A stretch of DNA of 64,000 nt from Bacteroidaceae bacterium (GTDB lineage Bacteria > Bacteroidota > Bacteroidia > Bacteroidales > Bacteroidaceae), in assembly GCA_017445925.1 (NCBI GenBank), contig JAFSRW010000064.1:1-64000 (forward strand). The letters are read 5' to 3'. The position numbers were made by a program, and so were the translations under genes. How positions within the stretch are numbered: the stretch's first letter is position 1; every line of letters begins with the position of its first letter. Shown piece after piece: positions 8,421 through 17,245 of this stretch. Under the pieces are notes generated by a model, which searched no databases, was not told the origin of the DNA, and was given only the letters and a program-made list of their open reading frames with translations.

Positions 8421-9638
8421 ATGGAAAAACTGCTCCACTACGTGTGGAAACATAAGATACTTCCCCTGAAATCGCTCCTTACAACAGACGGGCGCGAGAT
8501 AGAAATCCTTGATCCCGGAACGTACAACACAAACCAAGGGCCCGATTTCTTCAACGCAAAGGTAAAGATTGGCGAAACGCTTTGGGCGGGAAACATAGAA
8601 CTGCACCTGAAAGCCTCCGACTGGTTCCGGCATGGGCACGATTCCGACCCCTCGTACAACAACACCATCCTGCATATTGCACAGGTGGTTGATTGTGAGG
8701 TTACGACAGAAGACGGGAACCACCCGCCCCAGTTGCAACTGGACATTCCTGCTCATCTGTATCAGAACTATCAGGAGTTGTGCCAGACCGACGACTACCC
8801 CCGTTGCCATAAGATTATCCCTTCTATTCCCCAGATGAAGGCCCACATGTGGATGGATGCTTTGTTGGCCGAACGCATGAAAGAACGCGCCCAGAAGGTA
8901 CAGGACCGCGTAAACCGACTGAACGGCGACTGGGAGCAGGCAACCTTTGTGACGCTTTGTCGCAACTTCGGTTTCGGTCTGAATGGCGACACATTCGAGC
9001 GCTGGGCCATGATGATTCCCCTGCAGGGTATCGGCAAGCACAGGGACAACCTGTTTCAGATAGAAGCCATCTTCCTGGGGATGGCCGGACTGATAGATGA
9101 TGCGGCACAAGTGAAAGGACAGGAAATGGCAGAGCGGTGGAAACGCGAGTTCGGCTTTCTCTCGCACAAGTTCCAATTATCGGAACCCATGAAGGCATCC
9201 GACTGGAAATTCCTCCGCACTCGCCCCAAGAATTTCCCCCACGTCCGCATCCTGCAGATAGCAGAACTGTACCATAGCGGGAAGGCGCAGATGTCGGCCC
9301 TCACAGAAGCTAAAGACGTGAAGGAAATGCATCGGATTCTGGGCATTGGGGGCACATCGGCCAAAAGCCGTAACCTGCTTATCATCAATACCATCGTACC
9401 GCTGCTGTATGCTTACGGTACCCATCGGTCTGATGAGAAACTTATCCAAAAAGCAATCGTCCTGCTGGAGGAACTCCCTGCCGAGGACAACTACATCCTG
9501 CGCCAATGGAAGGCTTGCGGACTGGGCGTAGAAACCGCCGCCGACAGCCAAGCGTTGATACAACTGAAACGTGAATATTGCGACCGCAAGGATTGCCTGC
9601 GCTGTCGGTTTGCTTATGAATTCCTGAAAATGGATTAG
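8421..9638 (+). CDS. DUF2851 family protein
   Basis: This 405-residue protein begins MEKLLHYVWKHKILPLKSL and contains ILDPGTYNTNQGPDFFNAKVKIG, the highly conserved DUF2851 N-terminal block, which resembles a nuclease-like fold. Near the C-terminus is YCDRKDCLRCRFAYEF, a cysteine pair also conserved in the family. Function is unknown. No signal peptide is present, so it is cytoplasmic. The stop codon (9636-9638) lies within the first unit of a GGATTAG tandem repeat, so the final residues MD come from repeat-adjacent sequence. The thioesterase gene follows 54 bp on, then dprA, suggesting one plus-strand transcript. Confidence 0.85.
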   Translation: MEKLLHYVWKHKILPLKSLLTTDGREIEILDPGTYNTNQGPDFFNAKVKIGETLWAGNIELHLKASDWFRHGHDSDPSYNNTILHIAQVVDCEVTTEDGNHPPQLQLDIPAHLYQNYQELCQTDDYPRCHKIIPSIPQMKAHMWMDALLAERMKERAQKVQDRVNRLNGDWEQATFVTLCRNFGFGLNGDTFERWAMMIPLQGIGKHRDNLFQIEAIFLGMAGLIDDAAQVKGQEMAERWKREFGFLSHKFQLSEPMKASDWKFLRTRPKNFPHVRILQIAELYHSGKAQMSALTEAKDVKEMHRILGIGGTSAKSRNLLIINTIVPLLYAYGTHRSDEKLIQKAIVLLEELPAEDNYILRQWKACGLGVETAADSQALIQLKREYCDRKDCLRCRFAYEFLKMD

Positions 9639-9659
9639 GGATTAGGGATTAGGGATTAA
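9632..9659. repeat. Tandem heptamer repeat, unit GGATTAG x4
   Basis: Four units (three GGATTAG, one GGATTAA). The first contains the TAG stop of the DUF2851 gene. It is followed at about 9664-9685 by an 8-bp periodic stretch (GTCAACTT-like). The same GGATTAG unit recurs at 49637-49665 and, inverted, at 50041-50068. Confidence 0.8.
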
Positions 9660-9692
9660 CAAACAACTCGTCAACTTGTCAACTAAAAGAAT

Positions 9693-10100
9693 ATGAAATA
9701 CGTATATGAACTGAAGATGAAGGTACGCGACTATGAGTGCGACCTTCAGGGCATTGTCAACAATGCCAACTACCAACATTACACCGAGCATACGCGCCAC
9801 GAATTCCTGCTGCAGGCCGGCATCAGTTTTGCCGATATGCACAACCGAGGCATAGATGCTGTGGTCGCCCGTCTGACAATGGCCTTTAAGGTTCCCCTGA
9901 AAAGCGGCGACGAGTTTGTTTGCCGAATGCGCATCAAGAAAGAAGACATACGTTTTGTCTTCTATCAGGATATCTTCCGTCTGCCCGATGAGACGATGGT
10001 GTTGCGTAGCCAGATTGATACCGTCTGTGTGGTCAACGGACAACTGAGCGAATGTCCCGAACTGGAAGCTTTATTGGAACCTTACCTCGAAAAAGCATGA
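9693..10100 (+). CDS. Acyl-CoA thioesterase, 4HBT hotdog family
   Basis: The 135-residue sequence has the hotdog-fold signature DLQGIVNNANYQHYTEHTRHEFL, where a conserved acidic residue in the first loop is catalytic in 4-hydroxybenzoyl-CoA thioesterase relatives (YbgC/FadM types). The product is expected to hydrolyse acyl-CoA or acyl-carrier-protein thioesters in the cytoplasm; the acyl chain cannot be told. Its TGA stop overlaps the ATG of dprA (ATGA), so the two are translationally coupled. Confidence 0.85.
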   Translation: MKYVYELKMKVRDYECDLQGIVNNANYQHYTEHTRHEFLLQAGISFADMHNRGIDAVVARLTMAFKVPLKSGDEFVCRMRIKKEDIRFVFYQDIFRLPDETMVLRSQIDTVCVVNGQLSECPELEALLEPYLEKA

Positions 10101-11221
10101 CAGAACAGGAAACCCTTTACGCCATAGCCCTCTCGTTTGTTCCGCACATGAACCTTCTCAACAGAAAGATGCTGTTTGAGAATTTGGGCTCTGCTACAGA
10201 AATCTTTGAGCATCGCCAGAACCTTAAGGAGATTATCCCCAATGCCAGCAAAGCTACGTTGGAGGCGTTGGCTATGATGGATATCCATCTGAAAAGGGCC
10301 GAAGAAGAATTGGCCTTTGCACAGGCTGGACACATTCAATGCATCGGTTATAATGATGAAGCTTACCCAGCCCGACTGCGCGAATGTCCCGATGCTCCCC
10401 TTCTGCTCTACTACAGAGGAACTGCTTCCCTGAATTCCCAACACATCATCAGTATAGTGGGAACCAGGCAGATTACTCCTTACGGGAAAGATATCTGTCG
10501 GGAGTTCGTAAAGGAACTCAAAAGGCTATGCCCTGATGCGCTGGTGGTAAGCGGACTGGCTTATGGCGTAGATATTCATAGCCACCGTGCCGCGCTGGAG
10601 CAGGATATGGAAACGGTAGGTGTACTGGCACACGGACTCGACCAGATTTATCCCCGTATGCATCGTGATACTGCTGTCCAAATGGTTCAACACGGAGGAC
10701 TGCTTACCGAATTTCCCTCGCGAAGCAATGCCGACAAGAAGAACTTTGTGCAACGCAACCGCATAGTTGCCGGTATAGCCGATGCCACCATTGTGGTAGA
10801 AAGTGCCCAGAAAGGCGGTTCGCTCATTACTGCCGAGATAGCCGAGAGCTACGGACGCGATGTGTTTGCTTTCCCTGGTAGGATTACCGATACCTACTCC
10901 CAAGGCTGCAACAATCTGATAGGGAGCAACCGTGCGGGCCTCATCACCTGCGCCGAGGATTTTGTAAAAGCGATGGGATGGGAAACAGAAGTCCAGATAC
11001 ATCAGCAACTGAGTCAAGGACTTCAACAAGAGTTATTCCCCGATCTTACCGAAGAGGAACAACGCATCGTAAAGGCATTAACGGGAACCGATAGCAAGCA
11101 GATAAATATCCTTGCCATAGACACAGCAATCCCCATAGGCAAACTTACCAGTCTGCTTTTTAACTTAGAGATGAAAGGAGTGGTGCGCTTGCTTAGCGGA
11201 GGCTGCTACCGATTGGCATAA
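10097..11221 (+). CDS. dprA: DNA-processing protein DprA
   Basis: DprA loads RecA on incoming single-stranded DNA during natural transformation. The Rossmann-like core is visible as IVSIVGTRQITPYGKDIC, VVSGLAYGVDIHSHRAAL and GLLTEFPSR, followed by FVQRNRIVAGIADATIVVES and GSLITAEIAESYGRDVFAFPG. An N-terminal helical domain and a C-terminal winged-helix-like segment (about residues 310-374) complete the usual 370-residue layout. The ATG at 10097 overlaps the thioesterase stop and is preferred over an upstream GTG-type start. The last 16 bp overlap the convergent fucosidase gene. Confidence 0.93.
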   Translation: MTEQETLYAIALSFVPHMNLLNRKMLFENLGSATEIFEHRQNLKEIIPNASKATLEALAMMDIHLKRAEEELAFAQAGHIQCIGYNDEAYPARLRECPDAPLLLYYRGTASLNSQHIISIVGTRQITPYGKDICREFVKELKRLCPDALVVSGLAYGVDIHSHRAALEQDMETVGVLAHGLDQIYPRMHRDTAVQMVQHGGLLTEFPSRSNADKKNFVQRNRIVAGIADATIVVESAQKGGSLITAEIAESYGRDVFAFPGRITDTYSQGCNNLIGSNRAGLITCAEDFVKAMGWETEVQIHQQLSQGLQQELFPDLTEEEQRIVKALTGTDSKQINILAIDTAIPIGKLTSLLFNLEMKGVVRLLSGGCYRLA

Positions 11222-12672
11222 TAAGCCTCAATATTATTCAGGCAAATAGGGCCGCGGGATTCGTTAACGATTACCCTGATAGCTGACGCATTTATAGTCG
11301 GGAAACGCAAAATACGTTTATAACCAATGGTGGTTGTGGGTTCGCCTGCATCCACCATTTGCCATTTGTCACCTACAAGAGCCTCAACGGCAAACGCCTT
11401 TACACGCTGTCCTAATGGGATATATTCTTGCAGTAACAGGCGGTTCACCTGTGTAGGCTTGCTGAAAGTAAAGGTGACAGAACTTGTGCTCACTCCATCA
11501 GGCGTCGCCCAATAAGTATCCCATTTGCCGTCGTTCAACTTCTTAGCCGAGAACTTCTTACCTCTCTCGCTGCTGGCTGTAACCTTTGTCTTTCGCAAGA
11601 GGTCGGTCTTCAAGTCCTGCATTATTAACTGACGGAAAGCTACCGCATTGGCGCTGTCTATGGCATTTACCCTACCCTCGCGGTCAACGGGGAAATTCAG
11701 CAGGAAGGTTGCATTCCTGCCTACCGACTGATAGTAAATGTCGGCCAACTGCTCAGGGGTCTTTACCTTCGCGTCCTCTTCGGGATGGTAGAACCATCCG
11801 GGACGAATAGAAACATCGCATTCTGCTGGAACCCAAGCGTCGCCGTCAATGTGACCAGACGTAAGTTCTTTGCTCTTGTCATAGCCCGGATAGACATCGT
11901 TCTTGCGTAAAAATGCCCAGTTGGTAGTGCCAGCCACTCCCCTTTCGTTACCAACCCAACGGCAACCGGGGCCGCCGTCGCTGAAGATAATAGCCTGCGG
12001 CTGATGCTCTTCTATAATGGAATGTATCTTTGGGAAGTTATAGTAGTTGCGGCGGTCAATCTTACGTGTCTCGCGAGCCCCTCCATAATAGCCGTCACCC
12101 CCGTTGGCTCCATCCAGCCACACCTCAAAGAGAGGTCCGTAGTTTGTTACGAGATCCGTGAGCTGCTTGTGATAGTAATCCACATAAGCCTGCCTGCCGT
12201 ACTCGGCATGATTCCTGTCCCAGGGCGACAAGTAGACGCCCATCTTCAGGCCATACTTGTTGCAAGCCTTGCGCAATTCTGCCAGCACATCCACCTTGCC
12301 CTCCTTGTTCTTAGGACCGTTGTAGGAAGATTTAGTGATGTTATATTCTGTCAGCGGAGAGGGCCACATGGTAAAACCGTCGTGATGCTTGGCAACGATA
12401 ATAACGCCCTTCATGCCGGCCTGTTTGAAGGTACGCACCCATTGTTCTACATCCATACGGCTGGGGTTGAACGTCTTGGGGTCAGCGTCGCCATAGCCCC
12501 ACTCCTTGTCGGTAAAGGTGTTCAGGCCATAATGAATAAACGCATACGTCTCCATCTTTTGCCACTCCACCTGCTTGGGTTGAGGCAGAGGACCAATTGG
12601 TTCAGGAGCCGTATTCTGTGCCCCTAAGTTATGAACGAGCAGTAATGCAACTGCAAAAAAGAAAGGTCTCAT
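11206..12672 (-). CDS. Alpha-L-fucosidase, GH29, with C-terminal discoidin-like domain
   Basis: Residues 1-18 are a signal peptide (MRPFFFAVALLLVHNLGAQ). The GH29 barrel is clear: FIHYGLNTFTDKEWG, GVIIVAKHHDGFTMWPS, GVYLSPWDRN and FEVWLDGANG, with Asp187 in the expected nucleophile position. TFLLNFPVDREGRVN closes the barrel. Residues from about 360 resemble an F5/8 type C (discoidin) sugar-binding domain. GH29 enzymes release terminal alpha-L-fucose from host or plant glycans with retention. It starts 14 bp after the unknown 751-residue hydrolase ends and is last in an operon with that gene and a NagX-like acyltransferase. Confidence 0.93.
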   Translation of the reverse strand: MRPFFFAVALLLVHNLGAQNTAPEPIGPLPQPKQVEWQKMETYAFIHYGLNTFTDKEWGYGDADPKTFNPSRMDVEQWVRTFKQAGMKGVIIVAKHHDGFTMWPSPLTEYNITKSSYNGPKNKEGKVDVLAELRKACNKYGLKMGVYLSPWDRNHAEYGRQAYVDYYHKQLTDLVTNYGPLFEVWLDGANGGDGYYGGARETRKIDRRNYYNFPKIHSIIEEHQPQAIIFSDGGPGCRWVGNERGVAGTTNWAFLRKNDVYPGYDKSKELTSGHIDGDAWVPAECDVSIRPGWFYHPEEDAKVKTPEQLADIYYQSVGRNATFLLNFPVDREGRVNAIDSANAVAFRQLIMQDLKTDLLRKTKVTASSERGKKFSAKKLNDGKWDTYWATPDGVSTSSVTFTFSKPTQVNRLLLQEYIPLGQRVKAFAVEALVGDKWQMVDAGEPTTTIGYKRILRFPTINASAIRVIVNESRGPICLNNIEAYYANR

Positions 12673-12686
12673 AGTATATCTTTTTT

Positions 12687-14942
12687 TTAGTTATCTTCGA
12701 ATTGAATATTTAATTCTTTCTCAATGTGAACATTAACGCCCTCTGGAGAATTCTCGAAAGTGAGCCAGAGAAGACGACGAGAAATATCGTTGACTGGAGC
12801 TGTTTTCCTTCTCGCCATATAACCGACAGATTTTCCCTCAGCGTTTGTACAACAAATATCTGCCAAACCAAACTCTTTAGGAAGATAAAGGCAAATAATG
12901 TTGGTAGTATTCTGCGGTGACTTGCAAGTAAAACTGAAGCTGTCTTTCGTGATCTTCTCATCATATTGGCGCGAGGCGGCAGCTATTACCTGAGGCCGCT
13001 TTTTGTCTATCTTCCTTAAATCGAAAAAGAAAGCCTGATGCCCGGGCAGTATGCTGGTCTCGGAATAATAAGTGAGTTCGGGTGAGAAAAGGTCGATATA
13101 ATCGCCTTTAATCATGAAAGGCTCATTATTCACCACATTCTCATCCAATACAGCCACTAGGGTATAAGGGCCGCGCTCCAAATAGAAGGAGTTTTTCTGT
13201 TGCAACTTACCGTATGCCCGAGTGACAACATCCAAAAAAGGCTTATCCCCTCCCTTTTTAAGCACATACTCCTTGGGATCATGACGCAACACATACACCT
13301 TTCCCTTACCATATTTATATTCTCCCTCTTCAGCCTTCTCTGGAATGCCCATCAAAGAGAAAAGATGCTGCGAAGGTGCTGTATAGCACATCCCACCCTG
13401 GTTCCACCATTCTTGTACACGCTGATAAGGATCGTCATCTCGACCGGAATAAACAATGATGCCGCCATTCTTTACCCACTCCGCCAAATGCGTATGCGCC
13501 TCTTTAGAAAGTGGTTTCATATTGCTGTAAGACATCAGCAGTACCCGTACATCCTTCCACGTATCGGCATAACCTACATTCTCTATGTGTGTAATACTTA
13601 CTGGCACTCCACGTTTAAGCAAGGGTAATGCCTCGCCATAGAAGTTGGATAGCTGCGGGTCGTCGTACCCCTCAACAGGACGAGGAGAACGTTGGAACAT
13701 CAGCGAGTTAGCCATCAACACAGAGATGCCCTGCGAGCCACTCACTCGGTTCTGGGAAAGCGGCATGTGGTTCAGCGTGTTTATCATCACCTGCATCTGA
13801 GTAGAATAGAAACGCGGTATATTTGCCTTTTCATCGCTGTTGGCACTTATCCTGTAAAGTCCCTCATAGATACGGTCGGGCCAAGGCATAACCTCATAGT
13901 CGGCAATTTGGGGATAGAGCAGCTGAGCCGTAAAGGTAGCCTGATAGTTGCGCTTATAGTCCTCCCAGTCCTTGGCCCGGTCCTCTATGGGGTCAGTTAG
14001 AAAGAACATCTTTCTGCCCGTTGGGCGGGTCATTGACTCCATACAGCCATATTCCAGAAAGGCTGTCTCGAACACACGCTCCTTAGCTTCGCCGTTGAAG
14101 TAATTGGGCTCTCGCGAAGTTCCCGTCCACACCTGCGCTATATAGCCATCGCAACTCTCCAATGAGGCAAGAGAAGCCTCTGGCGACACAATCTGCCACT
14201 GAGAATAATTAAGCAACGAGTGCGTGGGCACATAACAGCGGATATTCATCCCCTTTTCACGCCCATATTGCTTGGCATAGGTGAAAGCCTCATCAAGGGC
14301 ACGATAGTAGAGATGATACTTGAGTTTGTTGGAGAGATAGGTGTTCTCTGCATTTTCGTGCTGAGGTCGCCAAGGGAAACCGTAATACTCCTGCCATTCG
14401 CGCTTGAAAGCCTCGCTGTATCCAGCTCGCGCCCAGAATTCCGGTTCCTCCAAGAAGATGGCATCAATGCCCGCATCTATCACAGGCTTTATGTGGCGTT
14501 CCTTAAAGTAGGTCAGGTAGTTCTTTGTAGGAATAATATAAGGTATAAGGCGACCGTGCCAAATGGTATCGCCTTGCCTCGTTTTCTGCCCTTCATCCAA
14601 ATGCCATTTCCCATCCCATTTGCCTGTGAAGTAATCCTGATACTCGCCCCAGGCAATACCTGTCATAAAATGAGTGGTATAACCACGATTTCTCCACGAA
14701 TCCACTCGTTCGCGGAAGGTCATACGGCGATTATCGTTGGCTCCATATACCATTACAAGGTCGGAGCGGATATCCGTGACAGGTTTCCAAGGACCAGCCG
14801 TCTGAAAGGTAGTCTTCTCCTGAGCCGATAGGGAAAGAGGGATGAAGAAGAGAAGAAAGACCCCTCCGGCTCCCAGAATCCATCCAGCTCCCCTTGTAGG
14901 GGAGAGAAACTTCTTGATGATATCAGACATGGCGGTTAGCAT
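12687..14942 (-). CDS. Putative secreted glycoside hydrolase-like protein (TIM barrel plus GATase-like domain), unassigned
   Basis: I do not recognise a named family. The 751 residues start with a signal peptide (LLFFIPLSLSAQ) whose N-terminal region is lengthened by a palindromic element (SPTRGAGWILGAGG). Residues about 60-400 look like a TIM barrel: FKERHIKPVIDAGIDAIFLE, then EPEFWARAGYSEAFKREWQEYYG, whose acidic pair and helix resemble the acid/base region of GH42-like enzymes. Residues about 420-560 contain VRVLLMSYSNMKPLSKEAHTH and WVKNGGIIVYSG, typical of the class-I glutamine amidotransferase-like domain that follows the barrel in GH42. The C-terminus is beta-rich. It sits between the NagX-like and fucosidase genes, so a role in glycan breakdown is likely. 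A second ATG at 14930 is a possible start. Confidence 0.6.
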   Translation of the reverse strand: MLTAMSDIIKKFLSPTRGAGWILGAGGVFLLFFIPLSLSAQEKTTFQTAGPWKPVTDIRSDLVMVYGANDNRRMTFRERVDSWRNRGYTTHFMTGIAWGEYQDYFTGKWDGKWHLDEGQKTRQGDTIWHGRLIPYIIPTKNYLTYFKERHIKPVIDAGIDAIFLEEPEFWARAGYSEAFKREWQEYYGFPWRPQHENAENTYLSNKLKYHLYYRALDEAFTYAKQYGREKGMNIRCYVPTHSLLNYSQWQIVSPEASLASLESCDGYIAQVWTGTSREPNYFNGEAKERVFETAFLEYGCMESMTRPTGRKMFFLTDPIEDRAKDWEDYKRNYQATFTAQLLYPQIADYEVMPWPDRIYEGLYRISANSDEKANIPRFYSTQMQVMINTLNHMPLSQNRVSGSQGISVLMANSLMFQRSPRPVEGYDDPQLSNFYGEALPLLKRGVPVSITHIENVGYADTWKDVRVLLMSYSNMKPLSKEAHTHLAEWVKNGGIIVYSGRDDDPYQRVQEWWNQGGMCYTAPSQHLFSLMGIPEKAEEGEYKYGKGKVYVLRHDPKEYVLKKGGDKPFLDVVTRAYGKLQQKNSFYLERGPYTLVAVLDENVVNNEPFMIKGDYIDLFSPELTYYSETSILPGHQAFFFDLRKIDKKRPQVIAAASRQYDEKITKDSFSFTCKSPQNTTNIICLYLPKEFGLADICCTNAEGKSVGYMARRKTAPVNDISRRLLWLTFENSPEGVNVHIEKELNIQFEDN
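14860..14906. repeat. Palindromic GC-rich element in the signal-peptide region of the 751-residue hydrolase
   Basis: GACCCCTCCGGCTCCCAG, a short spacer, then CCAGCTCCCCTTGTAGGGGA. The hairpin CTCCCC-TTGTA-GGGGAG matches the family core. In the minus-strand gene it encodes LSPTRGAGWILGAGG between the basic residues KK and the hydrophobic core of the signal peptide. Confidence 0.7.
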
Positions 14943-14951
14943 AAATGCTAC

Positions 14952-15005
14952 ACTTTAAACTTTAATAACTGACTATCAACTCTAAACTCTAAACTCTAAA
15001 CTAAA
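14952..15005. repeat. Tandem heptamer repeats, units ACTTTAA x2 and AACTCTA x4
   Basis: ACTTTAA twice at 14952-14965, then AACTCTA three times and AACTAAA once at 14978-15005. They fill the spacer between the acyltransferase and the hydrolase genes. Confidence 0.75.
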
Positions 15006-15006
15006 T

Positions 15007-15036
15007 CCCCTCCCCCAGGGGGAGCGGGGAGGGAGC
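15007..15036. repeat. Palindromic GC-rich element after the NagX-like gene
   Basis: CCCCTCCCCCAGGGGGAGCG followed by GGGAGGGAGC, ending 2 bp from the acyltransferase stop codon. It is an intergenic copy of the in-gene family. Confidence 0.75.
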
Positions 15037-15037
15037 T

Positions 15038-16156
15038 TTACACCTTCAGGAATATCTTCTGACGGTACATGAAGTACATGAAGAGCCAGAGTACCAGCAT
15101 GTAGCCGAGGGTTTCGGCCAAAGCGTAGTATTGCTCGGGCAGGAGGCTGAATACACCATCGAAGAGGCGATGGTTCAACTTAGAGAAATCTATGAACCTG
15201 GGCGCCATATAGATAAGGATGGAGTTCATACCTATCACCTTGAAGTAGAGGTCCCATTTCTTCCAACCGCGTACATCTATAATATAATAGAAGAGGGCAA
15301 ACATAATCAGCGAATATCCTGCTACTGCCAGCACGAAGGAACTGCTCCACAAAGCCTTGTTGATAGGATAGAATGTGTTCCAGGCAGCACCCAAGATGGC
15401 ACAAACCACACCAGCCCCAAAGAGTACAAGGGTAGTCTTGACGGTTGGCTTATTGCGCTGCACAAACACGCCTGTCAGCATTCCTAACATAGCGGTACAA
15501 ATAGCCGGAAGGGTGGAAAGAAGTCCTTCGGGGTCGTAATCGGGCTTGTAGCAATGGGGGCCTAACAAGGTGCGGTCGATGTAGCAAGCAATATTACCCT
15601 CGCGCGTCAGGGGATCGATAGAGGGGTCAACATCTGGTGCATGTACAAAGGCAGAAACCAGCCAGTAGCCTATCAGAATAATAGGAATTACAGCAACCTT
15701 GGGCCACAATTTCTTTCCCGTTGCCGTAAAGATGAAGGCGGCAAACATCCAAGCCAGACCGATGCGTCCCAATACGCTGGGCCAACGAAGGGTCTCAAAT
15801 TCGAACTTCAGGAAACCGCTAACCACCAAGCCCAAGAACACAAGGGTGAGGCCACGACGCAGAATCTTCAGGTAGATACTGGTCATAGACTTTCCCTTTT
15901 CCTTCTGTTTCTGTAGCGAGAAGGGGAAGGAGATACCCGCTATAAAGAGGAACAGAGGGAAGATGGTATCGTGATGAACCAGACCATCCCAAGGCACATG
16001 CTCCATTTGTTTGGCTATGGCCTGCCATGCAGTAGAATCAGGGAAAAAGGCAGCAATGACGGTAAGCAGCGTAGCGCCGCCGGTAATGAAAAACATGTCG
16101 AATCCACGGAGGGCATCCAACGATTCAAGTCGGTTGTTTGTGAGTTTTGTTTGCAT
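15038..16156 (-). CDS. DUF5009/NagX-like membrane acyltransferase (HGSNAT family)
   Basis: The protein starts RLESLDALRGFDMFFITGG, the conserved first helix of the heparan-alpha-glucosaminide N-acetyltransferase/YeiB-like group. LVHHDTIFPLFLFIAGISFPFS follows and carries the conserved His near the membrane face. About ten hydrophobic segments span the 372 residues, ending at WLFMYFMYRQKIFLKV. Members move an acetyl group across the membrane onto amino sugars; NagX-type proteins are linked to N-acetylglucosamine use. Its position upstream of a hydrolase and a fucosidase supports a role in processing host-type glycans. The promoter region overlaps that of the divergent transporter gene. Confidence 0.8.
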   Translation of the reverse strand: MQTKLTNNRLESLDALRGFDMFFITGGATLLTVIAAFFPDSTAWQAIAKQMEHVPWDGLVHHDTIFPLFLFIAGISFPFSLQKQKEKGKSMTSIYLKILRRGLTLVFLGLVVSGFLKFEFETLRWPSVLGRIGLAWMFAAFIFTATGKKLWPKVAVIPIILIGYWLVSAFVHAPDVDPSIDPLTREGNIACYIDRTLLGPHCYKPDYDPEGLLSTLPAICTAMLGMLTGVFVQRNKPTVKTTLVLFGAGVVCAILGAAWNTFYPINKALWSSSFVLAVAGYSLIMFALFYYIIDVRGWKKWDLYFKVIGMNSILIYMAPRFIDFSKLNHRLFDGVFSLLPEQYYALAETLGYMLVLWLFMYFMYRQKIFLKV

Positions 16157-16210
16157 TGTATTAGTGTATTTTGTTTTATGCCGAGACGTAGTATGTTCGC
16201 GATTTTAATC

Positions 16211-16248
16211 GCAAAGATAGTATATTCCAAGAAAAAATAGTATCTTTG
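16211..16248. promoter_or_regulatory. Symmetric divergent -7 boxes between NagX-like and transporter genes
   Basis: GCAAAGATAGTAT at 16211-16223 and ATAGTATCTTTGC at 16237-16249 are near-perfect inverted copies. Each contains TATCTTTG, the Bacteroidota -7 box, pointing outward to its own gene. The two promoters therefore overlap. No TTG lies at 19-20 bp, so a regulator may be needed. Confidence 0.5.
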
Positions 16249-16268
16249 CCTCCAAAAATGATAAAAAG

Positions 16269-17240
16269 ATGCTATTTTTTATACGTTTAAGTCAATGGCT
16301 GGCCGCTAACGCCTCCCTGTTTATCATCGCTATTGCGGTGCTGACCTTCTTTGTTCCAGATTTGTTTGCTTGGGTGAGAGGAACCACGCAAACCGTTATC
16401 CTGGGTATTATCATGCTTACGATGGGACTTACGCTCACCACCAATGATTTCCGTATTCTTGCCCGTCGCCCTCATGATATCCTGATTGGTGCCTGTGCCC
16501 AGTTCTTCATTATGCCTTGTGTGGCCTACGTGCTGGTTAAGGTATTCCATTTAGAGCCCGCTCTGGCGCTGGGCATCCTGTTGGTGGGTTGCTGCCCAGG
16601 TGGCGTCAGCAGCAACATCATGTCGTATCTCTGTCATGGTGATGTGGCTTTCTCCGTAGGAATGACTTGCGCTTCCACCCTATTGGCTCCCGTAATGACA
16701 CCTTTGCTGATGGAGCTCACCGCTGGCCAGATTATTGAGATAGACGCCATAGGCATGTTCCTGAATATCCTTATCGTGACCATCATTCCCGTCGGAATAG
16801 GATGCTTCCTTAATTACAACTATTCCCAGAGCAAGCATTTCCCCACCATACAGAGTCTGATGCCCGGATTGAGTGTTATCAGCTTAGCTTGCATCGTGGG
16901 TGGTGTTATCTCTACGGTTCACGACAGTCTGATTGCCCGCGGCCTATGGCTTTTCCTGTGGACCTTCGCCGTTGTGTTCTGCCACAATACCCTGGGTTAT
17001 GTGCTGGGCTATATGGCAGGAAAGGTTTCTGGCTTCAACAAAGCCAAGAAGCGTACCATCAGCATCGAGGTAGGTATGCAGAATGCCGGTCTTGCCACCG
17101 TCTTGGCCGGTAACTTCTTTGCTGCCCAACCGCTGGCCGTTCTGCCCTGCGCCATCTCTTGCGCCTGGCACAGCATCAGCGGCACCATTCTGGCAGGCAT
17201 CTTCCTAAGGTTCGACAAGAAAACAGAAAACAAAGAATAA
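16269..17240 (+). CDS. Bile acid:sodium symporter (BASS) family transporter
   Basis: Nine to ten hydrophobic segments fill the 323 residues. IMLTMGLTLTTNDFRILARRP is the family's first conserved loop. LVGCCPGGVSSNIMSYLCHGDVAFSVGMTCAS is the discontinuous helix that binds sodium and substrate in BASS proteins. IEVGMQNAGLATVLA is the matching second inverted-repeat motif. Bacterial members carry bile acids, pantothenate or other organic anions with sodium; the substrate is not shown here. The DUF3237 gene begins 5 bp after the stop, so the two form an operon. Confidence 0.9.
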   Translation: MLFFIRLSQWLAANASLFIIAIAVLTFFVPDLFAWVRGTTQTVILGIIMLTMGLTLTTNDFRILARRPHDILIGACAQFFIMPCVAYVLVKVFHLEPALALGILLVGCCPGGVSSNIMSYLCHGDVAFSVGMTCASTLLAPVMTPLLMELTAGQIIEIDAIGMFLNILIVTIIPVGIGCFLNYNYSQSKHFPTIQSLMPGLSVISLACIVGGVISTVHDSLIARGLWLFLWTFAVVFCHNTLGYVLGYMAGKVSGFNKAKKRTISIEVGMQNAGLATVLAGNFFAAQPLAVLPCAISCAWHSISGTILAGIFLRFDKKTENKE

Positions 17241-17245
17241 CACCC

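Noticed and set aside
8397-9176. 259-codon open frame opposite the DUF2851 gene
   Set aside because: It is antisense to a conserved gene and starts inside it; the composition is typical of a shadow frame.
9632-9659. Telomere-like TTAGGGA repeat
   Set aside because: It is one of several heptamer arrays with different units inside a continuous chromosome region, with genes on both sides.
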